DNA of 64,000 nt from Welwitschia mirabilis. Its lineage: Eukaryota; Gnetophyta; Gnetopsida; Welwitschiales. A program made the translations under genes and the position numbers. The stretch is from positions 108,555,675-108,619,674 of the forward strand of contig JBOZIK010000001.1 of the NCBI GenBank assembly GCA_051453625.1, read 5' to 3'. The notes beneath the pieces were generated by a model that was not told the DNA's origin, searched no databases, and was given only the letters and a program-made list of their open reading frames with translations. Below are positions 25,950 through 36,840 of this stretch, one piece after another; the first letter of the stretch is position 1; the number at the start of each line of letters is the position of its first letter.

Positions 25950-27080
25950 TTAAAAACTTGGTTTAAAAAACATAGAAATAAAGTTCTAATGGTGAAATTT
26001 GAAGGCTGGGTTATCTACCATTATATCTAGATCAAATAAAATACTTAAAAAGTAAATTTAAAGACTCGAGATTATTATTATTTTAATATCTTTAATCAAA
26101 AACATACATATTTTCCTTCTTTATTGAAATGACATAAGAATATCTTCAAATAATCATGTCCTCACATAAAGTAATAAAGATCTTCAATATTTGATTAAAC
26201 TTCACAAATATGAATTTGATTCTTTCTTAGTTTCTAAAATTAACTTTTATTGTATCATAAATATATAATATCCCATAAATATAAAGGCATTTAAACATCA
26301 ACTAAACCTTTACCTAAATCATGGAACATGATCAAGATAAATCCATTAAAGCTAATGAAACATTTATTATCATTAAAGCTTATTAAAACATAAAGCAATA
26401 AGAACATTGAAGAATTTAGCTAACTTGAATTAGAGGTGGAGCTTATCTTAATATTTTAAGCTCAAATGAAGCATAAATAAAGCACACTAAAATGAGTCTT
26501 TAATTGGGCATAATTTCATTCATCTCTTCAAAAGGTATTGAGCTTCTTCATAAAATGATCCTATATACATGATTTTATAATTGTGGTGGATGGCATTCCA
26601 TTCCACATTATTAATGTGGGCTAGAAATGTTTTTCTTTGAAAAAACAAAACTTTCTAAAACTTGTGTTAATATAACATACAAAAAAACCTATCTAACTAA
26701 TTAAAGTATTGATCCATATTAAAACAAGAATAACTACAATGTTATGATGATCATATCAGATCACATAATATGACATCTTCATCATTCTTAGCATCTCTAA
26801 AAATTCAAGATCCATCTTTAATATGTTNNNNNNNNNNNNNNNNNNNNNNNNNNNNNNNNNNNNNNNNNNNNNNNNNNNNNNNNNNNNNNNNNNNNNNNNN
26901 NNNNNNNNNNNNNNNNNNNNNNNNNNNTTCTTAGCATCTTTAAAAATTCAAGCTCCATCTTGAATATTTTCATAGCATGTTTAGAGATTTCTTGTAATAA
27001 TTTCCTTATTTTAACACACTATAGGAACTTTTAGTGATGTTGTTAGGTAAGTTTTATTTCTCTAATTTGATCATTTTTTA
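25950..27080. other. AT-rich decayed sequence, possible 3' part of copia B
   Basis: By position this should hold reverse transcriptase and RNase H of copia B (minus strand), but I could not read those motifs; the segment is also too short for both. A short gap-flank duplication (26,779-26,827 and 26,928-26,975, phrase TTCTTAGCATCT) brackets the 100-N gap 26,828-26,927. RT/RH may have been deleted. Confidence 0.4.
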
Positions 27081-28178
27081 ACGCATTGATGTGCTTAACA
27101 TGTTATCATTATTTATTGCATTATTAAAATTAGATGGTTTTACTTTTAATTCATGATTATTTTATTCATTATCATCCTTATCATCTTGCACATAAGAAGA
27201 ATTTTCTATATAAGAATCAACAACTTTCACACTTATTATTTCTTCTATGGTTAGATCTTATTTGTTAAAAACTTTACAAGATTTATTAACCATAGAATAT
27301 CTATGGAAAATACCATCATTAACCTTAATACTAACCTTTATAAGTTAAATTTTTATTTATAATATAAAATTTATATTGAAAAATGTAAAAATATCTTACT
27401 AAGAACTCCTTACCATATTATAGCTTATGTGAAGACTTAATTGTGAATTATCAACATCACTTGAAACATATTAGGAAATTTTACATCTTTAGTAAAAAAT
27501 GATAAGCTATATTTTAATCATGTAAAATAATTCTTACCATTTTAGTTACCTATCTATTTTTACATCTTATAACTCTATTTTATTACAATATCCTTTGAGA
27601 AGAGGATTGATGATGTATCATATGTCAATCATAGAATTCCTTAAAATGTGCACTCTTGAGTTCTTCATCATTGTCACTTATAATAATTTTAATGTGCTAT
27701 TATTTATCATTATTTAACCTAATGTAAAACCTAGAAAAATGGTTAAAATCATCATCCTTATGTGCAAGAGAGACTATCCACGTAAAGAAAACGTAATCAT
27801 CAACAATGGTAAATAGTATTACTTCATTTCAAAACTTTTTATTTTGAGGCCTAACTATGTCAAGATGAAGCATATCTAAGAGGAAAGAAGATGAACTTAC
27901 CTTGATTACTTTCCTTTTAATTAGGTATCATAAACCTATTTATTAAAGATTTTAATATTATAAAGACTTTTTTATATAACAATATTTGTATTACCTCCAT
28001 TTTCATATGTCCAAGACTCTTATGCCAAATATTTACAGTACTATAGTAATGAATTTATATCTCTTGGGTAATCTACCACATCCTATAACATTAATAACTT
28101 TGATTAGAACCTTAGCATTATTATCAAATGAAGCAACATTATTGACTTCATTAATAAGAAAGGTGAAAATTGATCTAT
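27080..28178 (-). pseudogene. Copia B integrase and pre-integrase part (left half of split element)
   Basis: Minus-strand reading from 28,178 leftward gives the pre-integrase motif WHKSLGHMKMEV (family LWH+RLGH) near 28,010, then integrase core blocks: LDIVRPQN, TIVDDYVFFTW, LAHKDDDFNHF near 27,740-27,880, ISDNDEELKSAHFKEFYD near 27,630-27,680, and farther left the post-core block GIFHRYSMVNKSCKVFNK and VKVVDSYIEN near 27,200-27,300. Order and spacing are those of a Ty1/copia polyprotein. Stops, and a frameshift between the core and the C-terminal block, make it a pseudogene. The upstream half of the same gene lies 29 kb away at 57,563-59,402, because gypsy A inserted between them. Confidence 0.85.
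28174..28178 (+). repeat. Gypsy A target-site duplication TCTAT, left
   Basis: TCTAT directly precedes the TG of the left LTR and recurs at 57,563-57,567 directly after the CA of the right LTR. A 5-bp duplication is the usual size for Ty3/gypsy integration. Confidence 0.9.
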
Positions 28179-28596
28179 TGTAGAACCCTAAACTGAATAG
28201 GTTGGAGATGAAATAAGGTTTGGTTTTCCTAATTAAAATCTCATATTAAAGTGAAACTTAAGATTACATTAATGTTCCAAAGAATCTTTATTTATAAGGC
28301 ATTTTTACTAGGGAATATATCCATGATTATGTATATATATTTTTGATTAGAATTAATGATAGTTTTTAATAGAAGATTATCAAATTTTATTATTTAGAAT
28401 TATATTATAATATTCATAATTTTAATAGTTCAAATAATAGGGGTTTCACTTCCAAGAGTTCAAATTATTGAAGGAAATTATAAGTTTAAATTGAAGGAAC
28501 TTAGGTTACAAACATTATTTAAGTGTATTAGCATCCAAGTTATATATATATATATTTATTTACTATTACTATTAGCTTTAACAAAGTAAAAAGGAT

Positions 28597-28670
28597 TTGC
28601 ACTTCCACTGGGAGTCGAACCTATGCCTTATTGTTAAAAAATTTACAATTTAACCATTACACCAAGGCAC
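28597..28670 (-). other. tRNA-like sequence in the LTR (A and B boxes)
   Basis: On the minus strand, starting GTGCCTTGGTGTAATGG, an A box TGGTGTAATGG fits TRGYNNARNNG fully, and 40 bp on GGTTCGACTCC is a perfect B box. Overall length is about 74 nt, as in a tRNA. The T-arm and acceptor stem pair poorly, so it is unlikely to be a functional tRNA; a tRNA-derived SINE head or a captured tRNA-like promoter is likelier. The same unit is in the other LTR (51,389-51,465), so it was part of the LTR before this copy transposed. Confidence 0.65.
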
Positions 28671-29528
28671 ATTTATTTGAAAAAAAAATTTACTAGACAA
28701 TCAAGTAATATCTAAAAATGTGTTTAAGTAGTCAAATAACAAAAATGTCATACATTAAGATCTGACTCACTTATGAGAAGAGACAATTATAAAAACACTT
28801 AATGAGACATGTTGAAGGTTTTAATAATAGTGGATGCATGCCATGGTTGTTTGCCATACTAATCTAGAAATAATATCTACATTATCTAATATGAATAACA
28901 AGTCATAATGACATTTTAATGATAGGCTAGGTTTTATGGTTTTATCCATTTCACATGAATATTTGGCTCTCCCATTTTCCTCTAACCATAACAAGATTGA
29001 ATAAGAAGCCATGTAGAAAAGGGAAAAACACAAGCTAGAATTCCCATATGCAGGAATATTAACCATTAAAACATATACTCACCCTTATCTAATGCAAGAG
29101 TATGAGTATAAAAAGACGTTGTGGTCTATAAGGCATTATATAAGAAACAATAATGTATTAGAAGCATAATCCTAAGTTTTCTTATAAAGGTAAAGATATT
29201 TTGACCATGTTGATACATTTATATTCCTTTGACTATAAATCAATGTATTGTTATCACTTATTTCATCTCAATAATGGATGATTACTCAATTGTCAGAATG
29301 TAATTCATGTAAATAAGGAAAAGAATATATTGGAGGAGGACATCATTAAGATGGATTTAATGTCTTTGTTATTTAGAAAATTCTTCATGATGCTCAAGAT
29401 GAAAACAGAAGCAGTCAGATAAAAGGCCTTACCTATTCACCTTAAGGAATTTGGGTGATGGTCTAAGTAAAGGTATGATCTGAGAGGTAGTACTCCTAAA
29501 GGAAACATGAACTCTGATAAGTAGATCA

Positions 29529-29774
29529 ATGGTGAAGACCCAAGTGAAGTGTGAGGAGATTGCTAATGCATTAGCAATAGAGAAAAAACTAGATGATCTT
29601 TTTCTTTTAGGAAATCTTAAATATAATGAGAAAGTATTAGACAGGAGATTAATTAAAAGAATTTTTTTAGAAGAGAATGATCGATGCACCAGTCTGAATA
29701 AATGGTTGCATACGTATCAAATAAGTGAGCAACCATTTCATGTAACTAGAATGCACCTGCTCGATAATTCTTGA
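29529..29774 (+). other. Small frame antisense to gypsy A, in the LTR
   Basis: An 81-codon plus-strand frame with a balanced, helix-rich composition (MVKTQVKCEEIANALA... ending MHLLDNS). The homologous stretch of the right LTR (52,324-52,568, again at 53,285-53,527) keeps the frame for much of its length but has several stops. It has no domain I recognise. It may be a captured gene fragment or chance; nothing shows that it is translated. Confidence 0.25.
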
Positions 29775-30290
29775 ATTAATAGTTTACTAGTGTTTTGGCC
29801 TGAGAATGTATTTCTTCTTAATAGTTTAGAAACATCTACTAATGTACATGTCTAAATATCCTTGAATTTTATTAAAAATACCCATTTTAAATCATTGAGT
29901 AAAATTTTCTAATAATATTAAAATAATAATCCTTTACATCCTTATGCCCACTTTAGTAATTATACTCCATATTTTGTACCTGTCACATAAAAGTGTGAGA
30001 TGAGAATTATGAAAATTTCATAGCTCCTAATATGATTCAAGAAAGACAAGGCAAGATAAGAATAAAGATTTTTTAAATGTCAAGGTAGGGAGGACAAAAG
30101 TAAGAAATTCAAAAACAAGTGGTATCACAAGAACATCGACCTTATGGTTATGAAATGAGAATAATCAAATATATACTTTTTCATATTTCANNNNNNNNNN
30201 NNNNNNNNNNNNNNNNNNNNNNNNNNNNNNNNNNNNNNNNNNNNNNNNNNNNNNNNNNNNNNNNNNNNNNNNNNNNNNNNNNNNNNNNNN

Positions 30291-30640
30291 AAATACTCAA
30301 TAATTATCCAAGGTCTTGAGCTAAATTTCTAGGTTTATATCATACATTGGTTACATTTAGAACCTAACTTACTATTTGTATGTGTATATATATATATATT
30401 ATATACCACATCTAGCCCACATGTTTCTTATGTATGAGCTTTTCTGACTAAGAGAATTGTAAAGTGTAATTTATGTTTTATTTCATAAGTGGATTGAAGT
30501 TGAGTTATATAGCAAAAATCATTAACTTATGACTCAAACCAAGGATCTTGGAGTTCCATTTCTAATGTGATACCCATTCTTACGTTCATCTTTTACCTGC
30601 CCTTTTTTTTTAGATCTACATTATAATTAGGCTTAAGTTT
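30291..30640. other. Unassigned LTR-internal segment
   Basis: AT-rich sequence after the 100-N gap, with a TA microsatellite at about 30,380-30,401. I could not align it convincingly with the right LTR. It may be LTR sequence deleted on one side or a haplotype-specific segment. Confidence 0.35.
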
Positions 30641-31330
30641 TCCTTATGTAAATAAAATTCATTTCCAACACGGTTCATAGATACTGTGCTTCTGAGTTTA
30701 CCATAGATCCAAAACTAAACCTCTGAAATATGCAGACAATTGCGGAAGAGGCCTAAATTGGAAATGAATTTCGCAAAGGAAATGGTGGTTTTGGAAAATG
30801 CATTAAGATGGCTACGCAGTAAAGTAGCTACATCAAATTTGCACTGCTAAGGTAGCTGTGCTTTTTACAGAGATGAGGTATCAAAGTTTCACATTTAAAT
30901 CTGTTTAAGGGAAGAGGAAAAACACAGAATAGAGGGCAGACAGGTGACAAAGGGATCACTAAAAGAAATGGTTGATCAAACTTGCTAAATAAAAACTTCT
31001 ATCCATATCTCCTATGTTGAAAAATGACAACATTTCCCAATTTACATTAACAGTATGCTTTTGATAACACTAATCAACTCTATCTATCCTTTATTTGCAG
31101 ATACATGATTTGAAATCATCGCCCCATGATGTTTGCAGTCATCTCCATAACTGGCTTGTGCCGTGACTATGAAATAGGGAGTAAAGTTTTTTAAGGAAAA
31201 GTGTGGTTGTCTACGATGCATTGGCCTTCAACGTCAACAACATGCAGAATTTTAAAGACAAAAGATCTGCCGCTCAAATACAAAGATCTATCTACTAAAT
31301 ACCACATATGTTAATTATAAAGGAGGCATT
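30640..31330. other. Low-copy-looking island of higher complexity
   Basis: Composition changes here: CG dinucleotides appear (TTGCGG, CTACGC, TTCGCA, GTGCCGTGACT), AT runs are fewer and no match to other parts of the window was seen. CCTTTATTTGCAG near 31,090-31,101 looks like a plant 3' splice site and is followed by 22 open codons (beginning IHDLKSSPHDVCSHLHNWLVP) up to a TGA at 31,164-31,166. This could be the last exon of a host gene or captured gene fragment, but one exon-like block is weak evidence and no upstream exon is legible. Confidence 0.3.
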
Positions 31331-31877
31331 TTATTATGTGATTCATTGATGTGGAAGGGAATGAATTCAGTTTTCTGGATGAATAAAAATGCAAGGTGAG
31401 TGAGAGAGATAAGTAGGAGGTGACAAAAATAAAAGACTTTTACCAATAAAGATAGAAGGAAGGGGTAAGAATGGCCTTAGTTAAAATCAAGATGTAATAC
31501 TTAAGGCAGATCTTTTAAAGGATAAGCATTTAGGTTGTATGTTTGAATACATAGAAATGCTTGGAGATAAAATCATGGATAAGAAGAAATTACACAGATG
31601 AGATGAAATGAAGAGCGAAGGTACACGATGAAAGATCAGGTCTAGAAATTGAAAATTTTTTGAAATGTAGGCTAGAGTTTGAAAGGGGCATAGGTGAAGG
31701 AAGATGAAGAGGCAGAAAATGAAATGACAGATTGATGAGGAATACAATACATTTCCTACGGAAGATACAAGGATTAGAGCAATACAACATCACATTCAAA
31801 GGAGCAACGTGATTGATTCATAATGCCTAAAACATATAATGCTTGGGTAATGTAAATTATTGTGACTATTAAACTTG
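31330..31877. other. No gene seen
   Basis: Purine-rich sequence on the plus strand; the minus-strand frames at 31,487-31,747 and 31,590-31,799 are serine/leucine/phenylalanine-rich shadows of it and match no family that I recognise. Confidence 0.4.
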
Positions 31878-31882
31878 GAAAC

Positions 31883-32509
31883 TGTTGACCCCATATTTTG
31901 AATGCTTTTTGAAGAATTTTCTTGCTTGTGTTTTGCCTTCATTGTGATAGCTTATTTTTGCCTGCATTTTCATACCGTTGCATTTCTTCTAATAAGAACA
32001 ACTCTTAAATCTTTTAGTATTAGCCTCTAATCATGTAAAATGCATTTTCCCTTCAAATAAATCAAGGATCAGCCAGTAGGATTGAACTCCAGTTACACCA
32101 ATCCTTGGCCCTAATCAATGAGCACTATCATAATGGCTTAAAGGATATTGATAGTGTGCTAAGAAGTTTGGTCAGTTGGTGAGTATTGAAGGTTGAAGCT
32201 AAGGCATAAAGGCTCAAGACTACAGAATTTCATTCCATTACCACTAATTACTTGATGGTGTTATGATAATGGACAACTAATGACATCTAGTAGGTTGGAA
32301 GTCCTGTTGACAATGTGTATACTAGACCACAATAATTTTATTAAAGATGAATGAACCCTTAATTTAAATGACCTCTAATATACTTATTTATGATAGTATT
32401 GAATATCCATTAATGCCCCTTTACATATTATTTATTTATGATAGCATTTAAAAGTTATAGGAGGAGGGAAAGCTCACATCAAGGCCTTTAATATAACCCT
32501 TACTACTCA
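31883..32509. mobile_element. Solo LTR inside the gypsy A LTR
   Basis: TGTTGACCCC starts and TACTACTCA ends a 627-bp segment flanked on both sides by GAAAC (31,878-31,882 and 32,510-32,514). Removing it together with one GAAAC joins ACTATTAAACTTG to GAAACTTAATATTTAG, which lines up with ATTATTAAATAATGAACATTAATATTTAG in the right LTR of gypsy A, where the segment is absent. It contains no coding sequence. A solo LTR left by recombination between the two LTRs of an element is the simplest reading; orientation and superfamily are not determined. Confidence 0.75.
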
Positions 32510-33365
32510 GAAACTTAATATTTAGTTGAAAACATGTTGTTTCTTATATAACTACAATGTAAGAACTAATTGTAGCTCACTATGAAAGTGATCAATAAAT
32601 GGCTTTAACACCACATTTTTAAGGCAAAATTTCTAATTTATCTCCCTTAATTAGACTAAAACTTTTCAAGGAACTACTGCAAGTGGTGCATAAAATATAT
32701 TATAAACTTCAAACTTTATTGAAAGTAATTTAAGATAGGGTATCAACAATTGACAACAATATAATTTCAAGGTAATTACATATCTGAATATTTCAAGCTT
32801 CTCAATAGAATTTATCAAGGAAGGCATAAAGAACATATGATCAAATTTACATATTTCAATAGTATTTTTCATGGAAGGTAATCATAATACAATGATCTAT
32901 GTATAAATAAAGAAATTTCATAAATTATAAGGATCACACATAAGGAAAAATAGAGTTTCACTATTAATGCACGTCTAATGAAATATTATTCAAGAAATGT
33001 ATATCATGAACTTAAATCTAACTCATATAATACTAAATATTTTAATATTAATAAAGGAATACAAGATCATTTAGCAAAATTCCCAATAACACTAGAGAAA
33101 TAATCCTCCACATCTTTATGCCAACTTTAGTAATGATGCTCCATATTTTCCACCTATTACATAAAGAACATGAAATAAGAATTGTGAAAATATCATAGCT
33201 CCAAGTGTAATCTAGGCAAAACAAGGTGAGACAAGATAAAGGTTTTCCAAATGTCATGGTAGCTACAATAAAGGTAAGAACTTTAATATCAAGTTGTATC
33301 ACAAGAACATTGACCTTATGGTTATGAAATGAGAATAATCAAATATATACTTTTTCATATTTCAA

Positions 33366-33700
33366 TTACTTCACTACCTCATTTGGTGATCTATGAATCC
33401 CGCTACCTCATTCAGGGATCTGTGGTTCTCATCTAATATTTTCATATTTTACTCACTTTACTATCTCATTTAATGATCTATAAAGCTCACTGCCTCATTT
33501 GGCAATTTGTGGTTATCATACAAATACATATGTATGTGTTTGTATATATATATATTTCATATTTCATTCACTTTACTACTTCATTTAGTGATCTATGAAT
33601 TCCACTGCCTCATTCGACAATATATGGGATTCTCAATTCACTACTTCATTTGATAATCTGTGAAGCCCGCTACCTCATTTGATGATCCGTGGAATTACAT
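33366..33700. repeat. Degenerate tandem repeat CTACCTCATTTGRYGATCTRTG
   Basis: About nine imperfect units of the form CACTACCTCATTTGGTGATCTATG, spaced about 25-60 bp, interrupted by a TA tract near 33,541-33,556. The same array is in the right LTR at 55,130-55,300 and 55,820-56,130, so it belongs to the LTR. It lies a few hundred bases downstream (in element orientation) of the LTR TATA box. Confidence 0.75.
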
Positions 33701-34107
33701 AACCATAAGATCATAATAAATCATGATGTTAACAGAAGTATGGTAAAGTATAATGATGAAGTATCAACTTAAGATAAGAACAACTTGAGTTTATATTAAC
33801 AAGACATTAAGTACAGAAAATAATAGTAGTTAAGACTTGGAACAAGACTAATCCTAGTTTTATCAAGCATCACATATGTTAATATTTGTATTGCAAGAAA
33901 ATCAACTCAAAAAATACAATAATGAAATGCATATAAAATAAAGGATCAATAAGGAAGCAAGAAGGAATAGAATCATACTAGTATTAGATTGTGGTATTCA
34001 AGTACTTTGAAGATGTTCCAAGTTTTTAAAGCTCCTAGACTTTAAGCTTCAAGATTTAAAGGTAAAGTCTTTTTGAAAATTAAGCTATACTTGAGGGAGG
34101 AAGAACT

Positions 34108-34120
34108 TTATTTATAATGA
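34108..34120 (-). promoter_or_regulatory. Gypsy A 3' LTR TATA box
   Basis: Minus-strand TTATAAATAAAG lies about 465 bp inside the LTR's U3 edge (34,581), at the place equivalent to CTTATAAATAGAG at 57,089-57,100 in the 5' LTR. Conservation in both LTRs and in the gap-duplicated copy supports a core promoter. Confidence 0.55.
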
Positions 34121-34581
34121 CAGAACATGGATAAAGTGATAGGACTCGAGAATATAAAAGGACATATCATAAGTCAATGGTAAGGTGGAGGTTTCATAAC
34201 ATCTCATAAAGGCTTATTTAGCCACTAGGTTCTTTAATAATATAAAAATAATGCTTTCTATTTTATCACACCTAATTATAATAATAAGGAAAAATAAATA
34301 ATAAGCCTCCAAAATTAACATTTAATCATGCATAATTTTTAGGAGGGTGTAACAATAATAATAATTAAATGAAATCATCACCACTATAAGAATATCCTTA
34401 AATATTTATAAGTAATATTTTAATCAAAACAAAAGAAACTCAAGCACAGTTTAATATAACACCATTTCAAGAATGTAATATTTATATTACTTTCATATTT
34501 TACTGTAATTAAATCTTTCTAAATAATTCATTAAACTTAATCTTTGTATTTTTTAAAAGGATTATAAATATGGATGTGACA

Positions 34582-34595
34582 TTTCTTGCCTTCTT
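34582..34595 (-). promoter_or_regulatory. Gypsy A polypurine tract
   Basis: AAGAAGGCAAGAAA on the minus strand abuts the 3' LTR. This is where plus-strand DNA synthesis is primed in LTR retrotransposons. The pol stop codon (34,594-34,596) overlaps its first bases. Confidence 0.8.
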
Positions 34596-36020
34596 AACAA
34601 GTTTCATCCTTAAAACTTGTCAAAAGATTAGGTCTCAAGTGATTAATATCTGCTTTTGTCTCCTAAGTTGCTTCTTCTATTAATTGATTTGATTACTAAA
34701 CTTTATATATATATACATAGTTTTACCTTATAAAACCATTTGTCTCTGATCTAGGATTTTAACTAGTTGAGCTCTAATTAAATAGTCTAGAAGTATATCT
34801 ACTTCTTCATCAAGGATTATCTCTAATTCATAAGTCAAGGTATTTTCAATAAGGATATGTGAAAGACATTGTAAAGCATAAATAATTGAGGTGATAAAGC
34901 CAACTCATAGGCAACAAGTCCAATTCTCTTAATAATTTGATAAGGTCCTATAAATCTTAGTGCTATTTTTTTTCTAACCAAATATAAATACTCCTTTAAA
35001 AGGCAAGCATTTCAGGTAAATGTGATCTTCTTGTTGGAATTCTATTTTCCTCCTTTTGTGGTTCGCATACTTATCTTGATGACCTTTAACCATCTTTAAC
35101 CTATTCTTAATCAATCTTACTTTTTCTTTTAGATCTTAAATGGATAGAACCCTCAAGAATCTCTTATCAACTACATCAAATCATGTAATAGGTGCTCTAT
35201 AATTCTTGCCATAAAGAGCTTCAAAAGGTGCACAACATATTGATTCTTGATGACTATTGTTGTAGATGAATTCTACAAATGTCAAATGATTCATCAAAGA
35301 CCCTCCAAAATATAGAATCACAGATCTTAATAAGTCTTCTAAGATTTGGTTCATTCTTTTTGTTTAATCATTCATTTGAGGGTGAAAGACTATGCTCAAG
35401 TTTAAGTTAGTCCCCAACTTCTTATGAAAAGAAGTCCAAAATCTTGAGGTAAACTTATTGTCTTTATTTGAAATAATCCTTTTTGACACCCCATGCAATC
35501 TTACTACATTTTTGACATATTTTCTTGTAATTCTTTTTGCTAAATTAGTTGTCTTTACTAGATAGAAGTGTGCACTCTTATTTAAGAGGTCAATTACTAA
35601 AAAATGAAATCATATCCTTCCTTTAACTTTAGTAGACGTATAATGAAATCCATCACAGCTACTTCCCATTCCCACTGTAGAATATCATGAGGGTATAGAA
35701 ATCTAGCTAGATGTTGATTTTTAACCTTAACTAGTTGGCAAATCATGCATTTCATCACATAGTCAGTAACATCAAACTTAATCCCTGGCCATCGAAAATA
35801 TTGTTTAATATCCTTGTACATTTTGTTAACTCCTAAATGGATAGCATATCATATACCATGGAACTTTTTAAAAATGATTTGTTGTACTTGTTTTCCATTT
35901 GATACTATGATTCTACCTAGATAAGTAACAATTTCATTAGTTGAGATCATAAATCCTTCAATCCCTTCTTCCTTTACCTTTCTACATAAAGGGCAATCCT
36001 ACTGCAAGTCATAAATCAAT
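34594..36020 (-). pseudogene. Gypsy A integrase with chromovirus-type tail
   Basis: Read leftward from about 36,020: zinc-binding domain with His (FHGI and AIHLGVNKMYKD) and the Cys pair MKCMICQ near 35,740-35,870; linker QWEWEVAVMDF near 35,640-35,680; core with KSAHF, LHGVSKRIISNKDNKF, FHPQMND, LVEFIYNNSHQ equivalents and PFEALYG; C-terminal block KRRKIEFQQEDHIYLK near 35,020. The tail near 34,650 (QLIEEAT, stop, ETKADINHL) matches the EEATWE ending of chromovirus integrases. Two catalytic positions are lost: SDRD reads SNKD, and DGQTER reads ND-stop-TKR. Several TAG/TAA stops replace conserved Gln or Trp. Normal product inserts element DNA into chromatin; this copy cannot. Confidence 0.9.
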
Positions 36021-36840
36021 TTGAATAAATCCTTTCATGAAGTTATGCAATTAATGAAATGTCTTCTTCTACTTAATGCATTGGCTACAATATTGGCCTC
36101 TTCTTCATGGTAGTTTATTATTAAATCAAAATCCTGTAAAAATTCTACTCATATCCTTTGCATCAGATTTAAATTAGGTTGAGTATGAATGTATTTAAGG
36201 CTTTTGTGATCTATCTAGATTTCAACTCTTTCTCCATACAGGTAGCACCTCTAAATCTTAAATGCATGAATCATAGTAGCTAATTCTAAGTCATGTACAA
36301 AATAGTTCTTTTCATGATTTTTCAACTATCCTAATGCATAAGTAATAACTCTTCCTTCCTACATTAATACCACCCCTAATCCTTTTCTAGAAGCATTTGT
36401 ATAAACTATATATGTTTTTCCTGGTTCTACCATTTTTAAAATGGATGCAGATACAAGTGCCTCCTCCAATTTTCGAAGTGCTTCTTGAATAGTNNNNNNN
36501 NNNNNNNNNNNNNNNNNNNNNNNNNNNNNNNNNNNNNNNNNNNNNNNNNNNNNNNNNNNNNNNNNNNNNNNNNNNNNNNNNNNNNNNNNNNNNAAGTATG
36601 AATGTATTTAAGGCTTTTGTGATCTATCTAGATTTCAACTCTTTCTTCATACAAGTAGTACCTCTAAATCTTAAATGCTTGAATCATAGTAGCTAGTTCT
36701 AAGTCATGTACAAAATAGTTCTTTTCATGATTTTTCAACTGTCATAATGCATAAGTAATAAGTATTTCTTCCTACATTAGTACCACCCCTATACTTTTCT
36801 AGAAGCATTTGTATAAACTATATATGTTTTTCCTAGTTCT
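36020..36840 (-). pseudogene. Gypsy A RNase H
   Basis: Minus-strand landmarks VLM*EGRVITYA, LKNHEKNYFVHDLELA, YLYGERVEI, DHKSLKYIHTQ and NIVANALSRRR are typical of Ty3/gypsy RNase H (family Q..VIAYASR.LK..E.NY, DHK.L.Y, ..ADALSR). Part is present twice because 36,183-36,493 and 36,594-36,898 are near-identical copies on either side of the 100-N gap 36,494-36,593. Stops occur at conserved Gln and Trp codons. The role in the family is removal of the RNA template during reverse transcription. Confidence 0.9.

Larger units (their letters stand above)
28179..34581 (-). repeat. Gypsy A 3' LTR (left copy)
   Basis: Begins TGTAGAACCCTAAAC and ends GATGTGACA in plus-strand orientation, matching the right LTR (TGTAAAATCCCAAAA ... 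CGTGACA). 28,179-29,880 aligns with 51,043-53,640 and 32,510-34,581 with 54,370-57,562. It is interrupted: the piece 29,890-30,190 before the 100-N gap repeats 33,040-33,370, 30,640-31,330 has no counterpart found in the right LTR, and a 627-bp solo LTR sits at 31,883-32,509. The real LTR is therefore shorter than 6.4 kb, probably 4-5 kb. Confidence 0.85.

Noticed and set aside
31487-31799. Two overlapping minus-strand frames of 69-86 codons
   Set aside because: Ser/Phe/Leu-rich shadows of purine-rich plus-strand sequence, with no recognisable domain.
32085-32130. Minus-strand TTGGTGTAACTGG next to GTTCAATCC, like A and B boxes
   Set aside because: The two boxes are only a few bases apart, not the 30-40 bp needed, so it is not a tRNA-type promoter.
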